A stretch of 7,020 bases of DNA from Longimicrobium sp. Its GTDB lineage: Bacteria; Gemmatimonadota; Gemmatimonadetes; Longimicrobiales; Longimicrobiaceae. The position numbers and the translations under genes are program-made. The notes beneath the pieces were generated by a model. The model did no database searches. It was not told where the DNA came from and saw only the letters and a list, made by a program, of their open reading frames with translations. Every line of letters starts with the position of its first letter. Position 1 is the first letter of the stretch. Below, piece by piece: positions 1 to 5,637 of this stretch. The stretch covers positions 1 through 7,020 of the forward strand of contig JAUJMI010000191.1 of assembly GCA_030446945.1 (NCBI GenBank), given 5' to 3'.

Positions 1-2
1 GG

Positions 3-491
3 ACGCGAAACGCCCTGGCCGCGCGCCGCGTGCGCGAGGGGCTGGAGGGAGCCGGGATCCGGGTGCTGGAGAACGAGGCGGTTCCGCTCGCCGCGGGCGG
101 GCCGGGGGCGCCGCTGTACCTGGCCGGCATCGGTTCCCGCTGGGCGGGGACGGCGCGGCCCGCCGAGGCGCTGCGCGGGATCCCGGCGGGAGCCGCGCGC
201 GTGCTGCTGATGCACAACCCCGATTCCTTTGAGGAGATCCCGCCGGGTGCGGCGCCGCTCGCCCTGGCGGGGCACACCCACGGCGGGCAGGTCGCGCTCC
301 CCTTCCTGCCGGCGTGGAGCTGGCTGGCGATCACCACCGGCGACGAGGTGCACGCCGATGGGTGGGCCCGCGGCTACGGAGCGCGGGGAAACCGCCTCTA
401 CGTGAACCGCGGCATCGGCTTCAGCACCGTGCCTCTCCGCATCAACTGCCCCCCGGAGGTCACCTACTTCACCCTGCGCGGGGCGCGCTGA
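3..491 (+). CDS. Metallophosphoesterase, YkuE/YaeI-like (C-terminal part, 5' truncated)
   Basis: The frame is open from the first full codon at 3, so the gene begins before the window and the N-terminal part is missing. The visible part matches the C-terminal half of calcineurin-like metallophosphoesterases of the YkuE/YaeI type. It has a strand ending LLMHNPDSF (His codon at 213-215), the GHTHGGQ metal-binding loop at 270-290, and a tail YVNRGIGFSTVPLRINCPPEVTYF typical of the family end. The histidines of HNPD and GHTHGGQ are known metal ligands in this fold; the first two metal motifs (DxH and GDxxD) would lie upstream and cannot be checked. Members hydrolyse phosphoesters with a dinuclear metal centre, often at the membrane face, and some act on lipid A precursors such as UDP-diacylglucosamine; the substrate here is unknown. 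The internal GTG at 30 is not a credible start because family sequence continues upstream of it. No terminator is evident after the stop. Confidence 0.88.
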   Translation, partial: TRNALAARRVREGLEGAGIRVLENEAVPLAAGGPGAPLYLAGIGSRWAGTARPAEALRGIPAGAARVLLMHNPDSFEEIPPGAAPLALAGHTHGGQVALPFLPAWSWLAITTGDEVHADGWARGYGARGNRLYVNRGIGFSTVPLRINCPPEVTYFTLRGAR

Positions 492-556
492 CCCCGCGCG
501 CCGTCCTGGCTCCATGGACGCTCGCGGGAGACAGATGGACGCGGGCGTTGAATCTG

Positions 557-585
557 TTGATACGAGGAGTGTATCACAGTACGCT
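557..585 (+). promoter_or_regulatory. Possible sigma-70-like promoter of the response regulator
   Basis: TTGATA at 557-562 and TACGCT at 580-585 are separated by 17 bases and would start transcription about 37 bases before the ATG at 629. The match is moderate only. The proposed -35 hexamer overlaps the left arm of the dyad at 558-576, so a protein bound there would occlude polymerase. The two related dyads do not have an equivalent -10 at this spacing, which weakens the proposal. Confidence 0.3.
558..576. promoter_or_regulatory. Dyad operator candidate, copy 1 (TGATAC-N7-GTATCA)
   Basis: Perfect 6-base arms TGATAC (558-563) and GTATCA (571-576) flank a 7-base spacer. It lies in an AT-richer patch of the 137-base gap before the response regulator, and ends 52 bases before its ATG. 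The same dyad with the same spacing recurs at 1471-1491 and, with one mismatch, at 2924-2942. A T precedes the right arm in all three, giving TGTATCA. Recurrence at three upstream regions is the main evidence for an operator; the regulator is not identifiable from this window. Confidence 0.65.
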
Positions 586-628
586 TCGTGCACCATGCTC
601 TTCCCACAAGCAAACCAGGGAGGGAGCC

Positions 629-1009
629 ATGAACCCGCGCTCAGTGCTGTTGATCGATCCCGATCGGGACACCCGCGACATCTACTCGGTGCTCCTGAAT
701 CACAACGGCTTCCGCGTCGTCGCGGCCGGCGGGATGGAGGAGGGGCTGCAATCGGCCCGCCAGGAGCGTCCAGCAGTGATCGTGACCGAACTGTTCGTCC
801 CGACCGCCCGCGGGTGGACGATCCTGGAGGCGCTGAAGGGCGACGCGGCCACCGCGGCGATCCCCATCATCGCGCTGAGCGCCCACGCGCTCCCCGCCGA
901 CAGGAGCAGGGCCGGCCTGGCCGACCTTTTCCTCACCAAGCCGTGCGAGGTCGATTGCGTCCTGCACGCGGTGCAGCGTCTGTGCGCGGGCGGCGATGCC
1001 GGCGCATGA
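629..1009 (+). CDS. Single-domain response regulator (receiver) with Glu at the phosphoacceptor position
   Basis: This encodes 126 residues, the length of a lone CheY-like receiver with no output domain. The acidic pair is D10 and D12 in LLIDPDRD, the beta-4 Ser/Thr is S84 in IIALSAH, and the beta-5 Lys is K104 in FLTKPC. The phosphoacceptor Asp, expected at the end of beta-3, is replaced by Glu: the segment is VIVTELFVP, with E54 encoded by GAA at 788-790. In some receivers Asp-to-Glu mimics the phosphorylated state, so this protein may be constitutively active or signal without a kinase; that is inference. The ATG is preceded by a purine-rich AGGGAGGGAG at 617-626. Longer frames beginning at 314 run through the upstream gene in another frame and are not credible. 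No histidine kinase is in the window. The gene sits behind dyad copy 1, suggesting co-regulation with the DUF389 and copper-storage genes. A convergent minus-strand open frame overlaps it. Confidence 0.9.
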   Translation: MNPRSVLLIDPDRDTRDIYSVLLNHNGFRVVAAGGMEEGLQSARQERPAVIVTELFVPTARGWTILEALKGDAATAAIPIIALSAHALPADRSRAGLADLFLTKPCEVDCVLHAVQRLCAGGDAGA

Positions 1010-1378
1010 GACCGGGGCGCCGGGCGCGAGAAAGCTGATCGGGCGTGCGGGTCCCCTGCTCATCTTTGCGCCGGCCCGGTCCGGCCGCCGGCAGGCGCCC
1101 GCCGGGCCGCCGCGTAGTTCCGCCGCCGGTCCCGGCGACACCGGCTCCGCCGCGCGGCACAGCCCCTCCAGCTCGGTCTCGCTGTGGTCCGGCCAGCGCG
1201 GTGGAACGGGGTAGAGCCGGCGCTTCCCCGAGTTCCCCTCGAAGCAGAGCCAGCCGCCCGCCATCTCGCTCGGCAGGTAGTTGCGCCGCCGCTCGGATAC
1301 GCCCAGGTGCTCGCCGGGCGTCACCTCCCACACGTGCCACTGGTTCCCATCCGAATCCGAAAAGCTTCTTGCCGCCAT
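641..1378 (-). CDS. Small W-rich protein of unknown function; open frame runs on antisense to the response regulator
   Basis: The ATG at 1376-1378 is preceded by a textbook AGGAGG (plus-strand cctcct, 1386-1391) with 7-base spacing, so translation here is likely. The first ~80 residues look like a real globular domain: SFSDSDGNQWHVWEV (about residues 5-19), then LPSEMAGGWLCFEG (35-48), then KRRLYPVPPRW (52-62) and a short acidic helix ending LCRAAEPV (73-80). I associate this pattern with short, uncharacterised proteins of Gemmatimonadota, but can assign no function. After about residue 80 (position ~1139) the sequence becomes Pro/Gly/Arg-rich, and below 1009 it is simply the antisense of the receiver gene, the first stop being at 641-643. 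The true C-terminus is therefore doubtful. A third-frame stop at 1060-1062 would give a protein of about 106 residues if one indel had occurred. The supported part is roughly 1139-1378. It is divergent from DUF389 and shares the intergenic region holding dyad copy 2. Confidence 0.55.
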   Translation of the reverse strand: MAARSFSDSDGNQWHVWEVTPGEHLGVSERRRNYLPSEMAGGWLCFEGNSGKRRLYPVPPRWPDHSETELEGLCRAAEPVSPGPAAELRGGPAGACRRPDRAGAKMSRGPARPISFLAPGAPVSCAGIAARAQTLHRVQDAIDLARLGEEKVGQAGPAPVGGERVGAQRDDGDRRGGRVALQRLQDRPPAGGRDEQFGHDHCWTLLAGRLQPLLHPAGRDDAEAVVIQEHRVDVAGVPIGIDQQH

Positions 1379-1470
1379 CTACGCGCCTCCTGTTCCCCGT
1401 TCCCCGCCGCTTTCGCGCCGGAGCGATCCCCTCGACTACAGCTGCGGGGTGGGGGGCAACAATCGTTCCA

Positions 1471-1491
1471 TTGATACAAACTCTGTATCAA
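1471..1491. promoter_or_regulatory. Dyad operator candidate, copy 2 (TTGATAC-N7-GTATCAA)
   Basis: This is the most symmetric copy, with 7-base arms TTGATAC (1471-1477) and GTATCAA (1485-1491) around the spacer aaactct. It sits in the 235-base divergent region between the minus-strand small gene (start at 1378) and DUF389 (start at 1614), so it could control either or both. It ends 122 bases before the DUF389 start and begins 92 bases from the minus-strand start. The local patch is AT-rich in an otherwise GC-rich gap. I see no convincing -10 hexamer at fixed spacing on either strand. Confidence 0.65.
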
Positions 1492-1613
1492 GCGCCGCCG
1501 CAAGGGTTTACCCCTGAGGCACCGCACGCCCGTGTGGGACGGGGTACGCGCGTTGCACCGGCCCGCGCGGGCCGCTGGCGGTCGAACATGGGCATGGCAC
1601 TTGGAGGTGGACA

Positions 1614-2900
1614 GTGCGGCAGGTGATGGTGCGGGTGCCGCGCGGGTGCGGCGAACGGGCGCTGGAGATCGCGCGCGAGCACGACGCCGTGAACGTGTCC
1701 AGCTGGCAGGCGGCCGGCGACGCGGGCGACCCGTGCGACGTGCTCCTCCTCCACCTCCCCAACGCCGGCCTCGGGCCCTATGCCGACGCGGCGGCGGAGC
1801 TGCCGGGCTTCCACATCTCCTTCCTGAGCTCGGACGCGCTGGCGCTCCGCCCGCCCGAGCGGGACGTGGCCGACCAGACACGTGACGTGACCTCGCAGAG
1901 CCCGCTGGAGGTGTACCTGGCGGGGCTGCAGTCGCTCGGCTCATGGAAGGGGTTCATCGGCTATGCCGCGGTGGCGGGGGTCGTGGTGTGGCTGGGGCTG
2001 GCAACCAACAACGTCTTCCTGCTGGTCGGCGCCATGCTGATCGCGCCTTTTGCGAGCCCGGCCATGAACGGCGCGATCGCCACCGCGCGCGGCGACGCCC
2101 GGCTGATGGGCCGCTCCATGGCCCGCTACGCCGCGGCGCTGGGGGTCACCGCCGGCACCGCCGCGCTGCTCACCCTGCTCTTCCGCCAGCGGGTCGCGAC
2201 GGAGCAGATGATCGCGGTCACGCGCGTGGCGCCCGCGTCGCTCCTCCTGCCGCTGGCCGCAGGGGCGGCGGGAGCCCTGGCGCTCACCCAGTCGCAGCGC
2301 AGCAGCCTGGTGTCCGGCGCCGGCGCGGGGCTGCTGGTGGCCGCCTCCCTGGCGCCTCCCGCCGGCGTGATCGGGTCGGCGGCGGCGATGGGCCGTTGGG
2401 AGCTGGCGGTGGAGGCGGCGTTCCTGCTGGCGCTGCAGTTCGCCGGGATCAACCTGGCGGGCGGGCTCGTGTTCCGCGTGTGCGGCCTGGGCCCGCGTGG
2501 CCGGCGCTACCCGCACGGGAGCCGCGGAGGCTCGTGGGCCGCGTTCGGGGTGCTGGCCGCCGTGCTCGCCGGGCTCCTCGCCTGGCAGTTCGCCAGTGCA
2601 CAGCCCACGCTGGTCCGGGCCGGCCTGCAGGAGAAGGCGCGCGAGGTGGTGAGCCTCTCGCTGCGCGGCGAGCCGGGTGTGCGCGTCCTGGACGCGGACG
2701 CGAGCTTCACCCGCCCCGCCGGCACCGCCGACCATCCGCTGCTGGTGCGGGCCTACGTGCAGCGCCTGCACCCCTCCGCCGAGTCCGGCCCGGCGCTGGA
2801 GACGCGGCTCACCGCGCGCATCGCCGGCGAGCTGCGCCGGCGCATCCGCGGCGTGGTCCCGCTGGTGGATGTCACCGTCGTGGAGGCAATCCCGCCCTGA
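1614..2900 (+). CDS. DUF389 (TIGR00341-type) integral membrane protein
   Basis: This encodes 428 residues. The N-terminal ~75 residues form a small soluble alpha/beta domain (MRQVMVRVPRG...CDVLLLHLPN), followed by a hydrophilic linker to about residue 108. The membrane core has about seven predicted segments (roughly 112-130, 134-152, 171-190, 207-224, 234-256, 266-290, 308-328). It includes the family signature LLVGAMLIAPFASPAMNGAI at 136-155 and the SLAPPAGVIGSA stretch near 245-256. A C-terminal soluble domain follows (about 330-428). This architecture matches the DUF389 family, whose biochemical role is unknown; some distant members are described as putative hydrophobic or transport proteins. 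The GTG start at 1614 is supported by GGAGG at 1603-1607 with 6-base spacing, and the protein begins directly with the expected domain. Dyad copy 2 lies upstream, and the copper-storage gene follows after a 103-base gap containing dyad copy 3, so the two probably respond to the same signal from separate promoters. A role in metal or envelope stress is inference from context only. Confidence 0.9.
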   Translation: MRQVMVRVPRGCGERALEIAREHDAVNVSSWQAAGDAGDPCDVLLLHLPNAGLGPYADAAAELPGFHISFLSSDALALRPPERDVADQTRDVTSQSPLEVYLAGLQSLGSWKGFIGYAAVAGVVVWLGLATNNVFLLVGAMLIAPFASPAMNGAIATARGDARLMGRSMARYAAALGVTAGTAALLTLLFRQRVATEQMIAVTRVAPASLLLPLAAGAAGALALTQSQRSSLVSGAGAGLLVAASLAPPAGVIGSAAAMGRWELAVEAAFLLALQFAGINLAGGLVFRVCGLGPRGRRYPHGSRGGSWAAFGVLAAVLAGLLAWQFASAQPTLVRAGLQEKAREVVSLSLRGEPGVRVLDADASFTRPAGTADHPLLVRAYVQRLHPSAESGPALETRLTARIAGELRRRIRGVVPLVDVTVVEAIPP

Positions 2901-2923
2901 CCCCGAGGACGCTGGAGCGGTGC

Positions 2924-2942
2924 TGTTACACCCGATGTATCA
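2924..2942. promoter_or_regulatory. Dyad operator candidate, copy 3 (TGTTAC-N7-GTATCA)
   Basis: The left arm TGTTAC (2924-2929) differs by one base from TGATAC. The 7-base spacer acccgat and the right arm GTATCA (2937-2942) match the other two copies, including the T just before the right arm. It lies in the 103-base gap between DUF389 and the copper-storage gene, ending 61 bases before the ATG at 3004, similar to the 52 bases seen for copy 1. Confidence 0.55.
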
Positions 2943-3003
2943 CGGGCCCGCTTCCTGCGGAGCCGCCCGGCCTAGCCGCACAACCCAAAGGGAGGCAGAT
3001 CAG

Positions 3004-3366
3004 ATGGCTGCGATCGAGCTGGGGAAGTATCTCACGGGGGGCGCCGAGCGGTACCACGCCTGCCTGGAAGCGTGCGTCGAGTGCCTGGTGGCGTGCGAGG
3101 CGTGCTCGGAGGCGTGCCTGCGCGGGGACGACGTGAAGATGATGGTGGAGTGCATCCGCCTCTGCCGCGATTGCACGGAGACGTGCGTGTCATGCGTGAT
3201 CGTGATGGCGCGCGGGAGTGAGCAGGCGCGCGAGCTGTGCCGGGCCTGCGCGGAGGTGTGCGAGCGCTGCGCGGCCGAGTGCGGCCGTCACCAGGACGAG
3301 CACTGCCGGCGCTGCGCTGAGGCGTGCCGCCGCTGCACCGAGGAGTGCCGCAGGATGGCGGCCTGA
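3004..3366 (+). CDS. Four-helix-bundle copper-storage protein (DUF326 / Csp3-like), 21 Cys
   Basis: This encodes 120 residues with 21 cysteines at 20, 24, 27, 31, 34, 38, 50, 54, 57, 61, 64, 79, 82, 86, 89, 93, 101, 104, 108, 111 and 115. They fall in four amphipathic blocks of alternating CxxC and CxxxC spacing, the signature of Csp proteins in which thiolates line the core of a four-helix bundle and bind many Cu(I) ions. There is no signal peptide or Tat motif (it starts MAAIELGKYLTGG), so it belongs with the cytosolic Csp3 type rather than exported Csp1. Known Csp3 proteins are tetramers that store on the order of twenty Cu(I) per monomer; that is family knowledge, not seen here. The start is fixed by AAAGGGAGG at 2987-2995 with 8-base spacing. 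Dyad copy 3 lies upstream. No copper exporter or copper regulator is in the window. The C-terminal block is rich in Arg and Glu (CRRCAEACRRCTEECRRM). Confidence 0.93.
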   Translation: MAAIELGKYLTGGAERYHACLEACVECLVACEACSEACLRGDDVKMMVECIRLCRDCTETCVSCVIVMARGSEQARELCRACAEVCERCAAECGRHQDEHCRRCAEACRRCTEECRRMAA

Positions 3367-3584
3367 CCATACAATCCCCGCGCGGGCGGCGAACTGAGCG
3401 GAAGGGGGGTGTCGCGCGGCACGGATCGCGCCTGTTCGCCCTCCGAGCGCCATGCGAGAATGCCGATCTGACCCCCGCCTCCTCGGGCGGGCACGGCTGA
3501 GGTGGCGTTCGTGTCTTCATCGCGTCGAGCGGCGCCCCCTCTTCCGGCAATCCGCGGGAGAGGGGCGTCTGCTTTCGTCCCACG
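3367..3584. other. Gene-free spacer after the copper-storage gene
   Basis: No credible coding frame is seen: open frames here lack ribosome binding sites and recognisable protein character. It contains a 10-base palindrome CCCGCGCGGG shortly after the stop codon, a short all-GC hairpin CCCGCC/GGCGGG (3474-3479 and 3486-3491) and the stronger hairpin at 3536-3565. It ends where the dispersed repeat begins. Confidence 0.6.
3536..3565 (+). terminator. Strong hairpin, possible terminator or hairpin repeat
   Basis: CCCCTCTTCCG (3536-3546) pairs with CGGGAGAGGGG (3555-3565) over 11 positions with one T-G wobble, around an 8-base loop gcaatccg. The downstream bases cgtctgctttcg are only weakly T-rich, and the hairpin is about 170 bases past the copper-storage stop. 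It may end that transcript, or be a member of a dispersed GGGAGAGGG-type hairpin family. The stem is clear; the function is uncertain. Confidence 0.4.
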
Positions 3585-3887
3585 GACCGCTCACTTCCTG
3601 AACGGAGCGCCCGCACCATACCCGCGGATCGGACCGGCGTGAGGCGCGGACTAAAGGAGACGTGCTCTGACGGTGCGCACCGCACCATTTCATGTTCGGG
3701 TGCCGGTGTCTGGGGCTCCGCGGGTGCCCGGCCGCCGAATTCCGGCCTGACCGCCCGAGCACATGGCTGCCCGGCACCACCTGCTCTCCGCTCAGGAGGG
3801 GGGTCCCTCTTCGGCTTGCGGTACCCTCCGTGTTCTCCGTGTGATGCGTTTCCTCGGGCGAGGCTCCGGATTTGCCGTTGGCTTGCG
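3585..3887 (+). repeat. Dispersed repeat, copy A (internally deleted)
   Basis: This aligns to 6618-7020 in the same orientation with long shared blocks. The main ones are CACTTCCTGAACGGAGCGCC (3592-3611); GCGGATCGGA; AAGGAGACG; a block containing the 12-base palindrome CGGTGCGCACCG (3671-3682); GGTGCCCGGCCGCCGAATT; CCCGGCACCACCTGCT; and, after a junction at about 3785, CTCCGCTCAGGAG. A diverged tail follows with GTGATGC and a CCGGATTTGCCGTTG-like end. Relative to copy B it lacks a 94-base internal segment (6820-6913), and its right inverted-repeat arm (3786-3803) is decayed. The tail holds two CTCCGTGT units 9 bases apart (3826-3833 and 3835-3842). Frames through it show no protein-like conservation, so it is taken as non-coding. 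It ends only ~36 bases before the lipoprotein start, so that gene's promoter may lie within it. Confidence 0.8.
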
Positions 3888-3923
3888 CGGGTTCGCGAAC
3901 ACTTCTCAACGTGGAGATCGAAC

Positions 3924-4235
3924 ATGACGAAGGGACGCATCTTCTGCGCGGCGCTCGCGGCCGCGCTCGTGGGCGCCTGCGGGAACGACGCGGAACAGGA
4001 CGCCGGCGCGAGCGTGGAGCCCGGTCCCACCGGGATGATCGAGTCCACCACGCAGGGGGTGGATGACACCCGTGGAGGCGCCTCGGTGGATCCGGGCGCG
4101 CCGCAGCCGGGGGGCACCGTCGTCACGGGGCCGCCGTCGGCCGGGGTCGGCACGGCGCCCAACGCGCCCCCCGCCATGACCTCGCCAGCGACGGAGGGAG
4201 ACACGACCGTCCGCACGGTGGCGCCGGGGCATTGA
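3924..4235 (+). CDS. Small predicted lipoprotein, Pro/Gly/Thr-rich, unknown function
   Basis: This encodes 103 residues. It has a short basic N-terminus (MTKGR), a hydrophobic stretch (IFCAALAAALVGA) and a lipobox VGAC with the acylated Cys at position 19, so it is predicted to be a signal-peptidase-II-processed lipoprotein. The mature part is low-complexity and disordered-looking, rich in Gly, Pro, Thr, Ala and acidic residues, with no recognised domain. The start is supported by GGAG at 3913-3916 with 7-base spacing and by the signal peptide. A much longer in-frame extension back to 3639 runs through the repeat and is rejected. The gene ends 19 bases before the DUF2254 start, suggesting a shared transcript. 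The compositional bias makes homology hard to judge; the lipoprotein call rests on the N-terminus. Confidence 0.75.
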   Translation: MTKGRIFCAALAAALVGACGNDAEQDAGASVEPGPTGMIESTTQGVDDTRGGASVDPGAPQPGGTVVTGPPSAGVGTAPNAPPAMTSPATEGDTTVRTVAPGH

Positions 4236-4254
4236 CGGGGTCCGGGAGGGCGGC

Positions 4255-5583
4255 GTGAAAGGATCGCTCAAGGGGGTGTGGTCGGACGCGCGCGCCAGCC
4301 TGTGGCTGGTCCCCGGACTCTTCACCCTGGCCGGGGCCGCGCTCGCCCTGGCGCTGATGGCGGTGGAGCGGTGGTGGCTGAACTGGACGGAGGACGCGCC
4401 GGGGTGGGTCTACCAGGGCGGGGCCGAAGCCGCGCGCACGGTGCTCAACACCATCACCGGAAGCCTCATCACCGTCACCGGCGTGGTCTTCTCGGTCACC
4501 ATCGTGGCGGTGCAGCTCGCCAGCAGCCAGTACACGCCGCGGGTGCTGCGCAACTTCAGCTCCGACCGCGGCAACCAGACGGTGCTCGGCATCTTCATCG
4601 GCACCTTTACGTACGGGGTGCTGGTGATGCGCTCCATCCGCTCGGACCAGGGCGTGGGCGCGGAGTTCATCCCGCGGCTCTCCGTGACCGTGGCGGTGCT
4701 CCTGCTCCTGTCGTGCGTGGCGGCGCTGATCTACTTCATCAACCACGTGGCGCAGGAGATCCGCGTCACCGCCATCCTGCAGCGCATCACGGCGGAGACG
4801 ATCGGCAACGTGCACCAGCTTTTCCCCGAGCACATCGGGCGCGCGGACGAGTCCCCGCCGCCGGACCCGCGGCTCCCGGAGCACGACTCCATCCCGGTCT
4901 GCGCCCTCGATGCCGGCCACCTCACCCTGGTGGACGAGGACCGGCTCTTCGGCCTGGGGGAGGAGGAGCGGATCGTCATCGGGATGGTGCCCGAGGTCGG
5001 CGACTACCTCCTGCCGGGGGCGCCGCTCGCCTCCGTGTGGACGGGCGGGCCGCTGAGCCTGGAGCTGGAGGATGCGATCCGCGGGGCGTTCGTGCTGGGC
5101 CCGGAGCGGATGCCGGACCAGGACGTGGAGTTCGGGATCGTGCAGATCTCCGACATCGCCATCAAGGCGCTCTCCCCCTCCGTCAACGATCCCACCACCG
5201 CCGTGCGGTGCATCGACCGGCTCACGCAGATCTTGGCCGAGCTCGGCACGCGCGCGCCGCCGGAGACGCGCAGGACGCGGGACGGGGCCGTGCGCTTCGT
5301 GGCCAGCTACACCACCTTTGAGCGGGCGGTGAAGGTGGCGTTCGACGACATCCGGCATTTCGGCGCGCCCATCCCCCTGATCGCGGAGCACCTGCTCGAG
5401 GTCCTCGGCGACCTCTCGGACCGGGTGCCGGAGGGGCGCAGGGAGCCGCTGGTGGACCAGGCGCGGGCGGTGCTGTTCTCCGCGCGGGAAGCGATCACCA
5501 ACCCGCGGGACCTCGCCGAGGTCGGCCGCGCCGCAGGGTGGCTCTCCGCCTTCCCCGAAGACGCTCCCGATGCGGCCGGCTAG
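4255..5583 (+). CDS. DUF2254 family membrane protein
   Basis: This encodes 442 residues. The N-terminal membrane region has about four segments (roughly 16-36, 63-88, 108-125 and 141-163), with the family-typical TITGSLITVTGVVFSVTIVA (66-85) followed by VQLASSQYTPRVLRNFSSD (86-104). The C-terminal two-thirds is soluble and carries the conserved stretch DVEFGIVQISDIAIKALSPS (290-309), continuing VNDPTTAVRCID to 321. These match DUF2254, a widespread inner-membrane family of unknown function. The GTG at 4255 is chosen because GGGAGG (4244-4249) precedes it with 5-base spacing and the first membrane segment follows at the expected distance. It follows the lipoprotein gene by 19 bases and precedes the beta-lactamase by 54 bases, so it is plausibly the middle gene of an operon. 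A 694-codon open frame on the opposite strand is an antisense artefact of high GC. Confidence 0.92.
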   Translation: MKGSLKGVWSDARASLWLVPGLFTLAGAALALALMAVERWWLNWTEDAPGWVYQGGAEAARTVLNTITGSLITVTGVVFSVTIVAVQLASSQYTPRVLRNFSSDRGNQTVLGIFIGTFTYGVLVMRSIRSDQGVGAEFIPRLSVTVAVLLLLSCVAALIYFINHVAQEIRVTAILQRITAETIGNVHQLFPEHIGRADESPPPDPRLPEHDSIPVCALDAGHLTLVDEDRLFGLGEEERIVIGMVPEVGDYLLPGAPLASVWTGGPLSLELEDAIRGAFVLGPERMPDQDVEFGIVQISDIAIKALSPSVNDPTTAVRCIDRLTQILAELGTRAPPETRRTRDGAVRFVASYTTFERAVKVAFDDIRHFGAPIPLIAEHLLEVLGDLSDRVPEGRREPLVDQARAVLFSAREAITNPRDLAEVGRAAGWLSAFPEDAPDAAG

Positions 5584-5637
5584 ATGGATATCGCGCGCAT
5601 ACGAATCCAACCGTACTACCCACGCGGGGTCGAACCG

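Noticed and set aside
999..1023. Seven-pair hairpin CCGGCGC/GCGCCGG at the end of the response regulator as a terminator
   Set aside because: It starts inside the coding sequence, has an 11-base loop and no T-run; such GC stems arise easily here.
1471..1499. TTGATA of dyads 2 and 3 as -35 boxes
   Set aside because: No -10-like hexamer lies at 16-19 bases; the sequence downstream is GC-only, so only the dyad itself is supported.
1941..2771. Minus-strand 276-codon frame inside DUF389, and the plus-strand 1943-3136 frame
   Set aside because: Both are shadow frames of a well-supported membrane protein gene.
3517..3909. Minus-strand frame similar to another minus-strand frame at 6401-6823 (both contain CGAHRQS and RSVQEV), suggesting a duplicated gene
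   Set aside because: The similarity comes only from the two copies of the DNA repeat. The other frame runs into the antisense of the beta-lactamase, neither has a start signal, and similarity stops at the repeat edges.
3639..3923. In-frame N-terminal extension of the lipoprotein gene
   Set aside because: It is translated from repeat A, whereas the ATG at 3924 has a ribosome binding site and a complete lipoprotein signal peptide.
3032..4216. A 394-codon minus-strand frame over the copper-storage gene, repeat A and the lipoprotein
   Set aside because: The translation is low-complexity Arg/Pro/Ser and is explained by antisense of real genes and repeat sequence.
5584..5637. Upstream ATG at 5584 as the beta-lactamase start
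   Set aside because: It has no ribosome binding site, directly follows the DUF2254 stop, and would place 18 hydrophilic residues before a typical signal peptide that begins at 5638.
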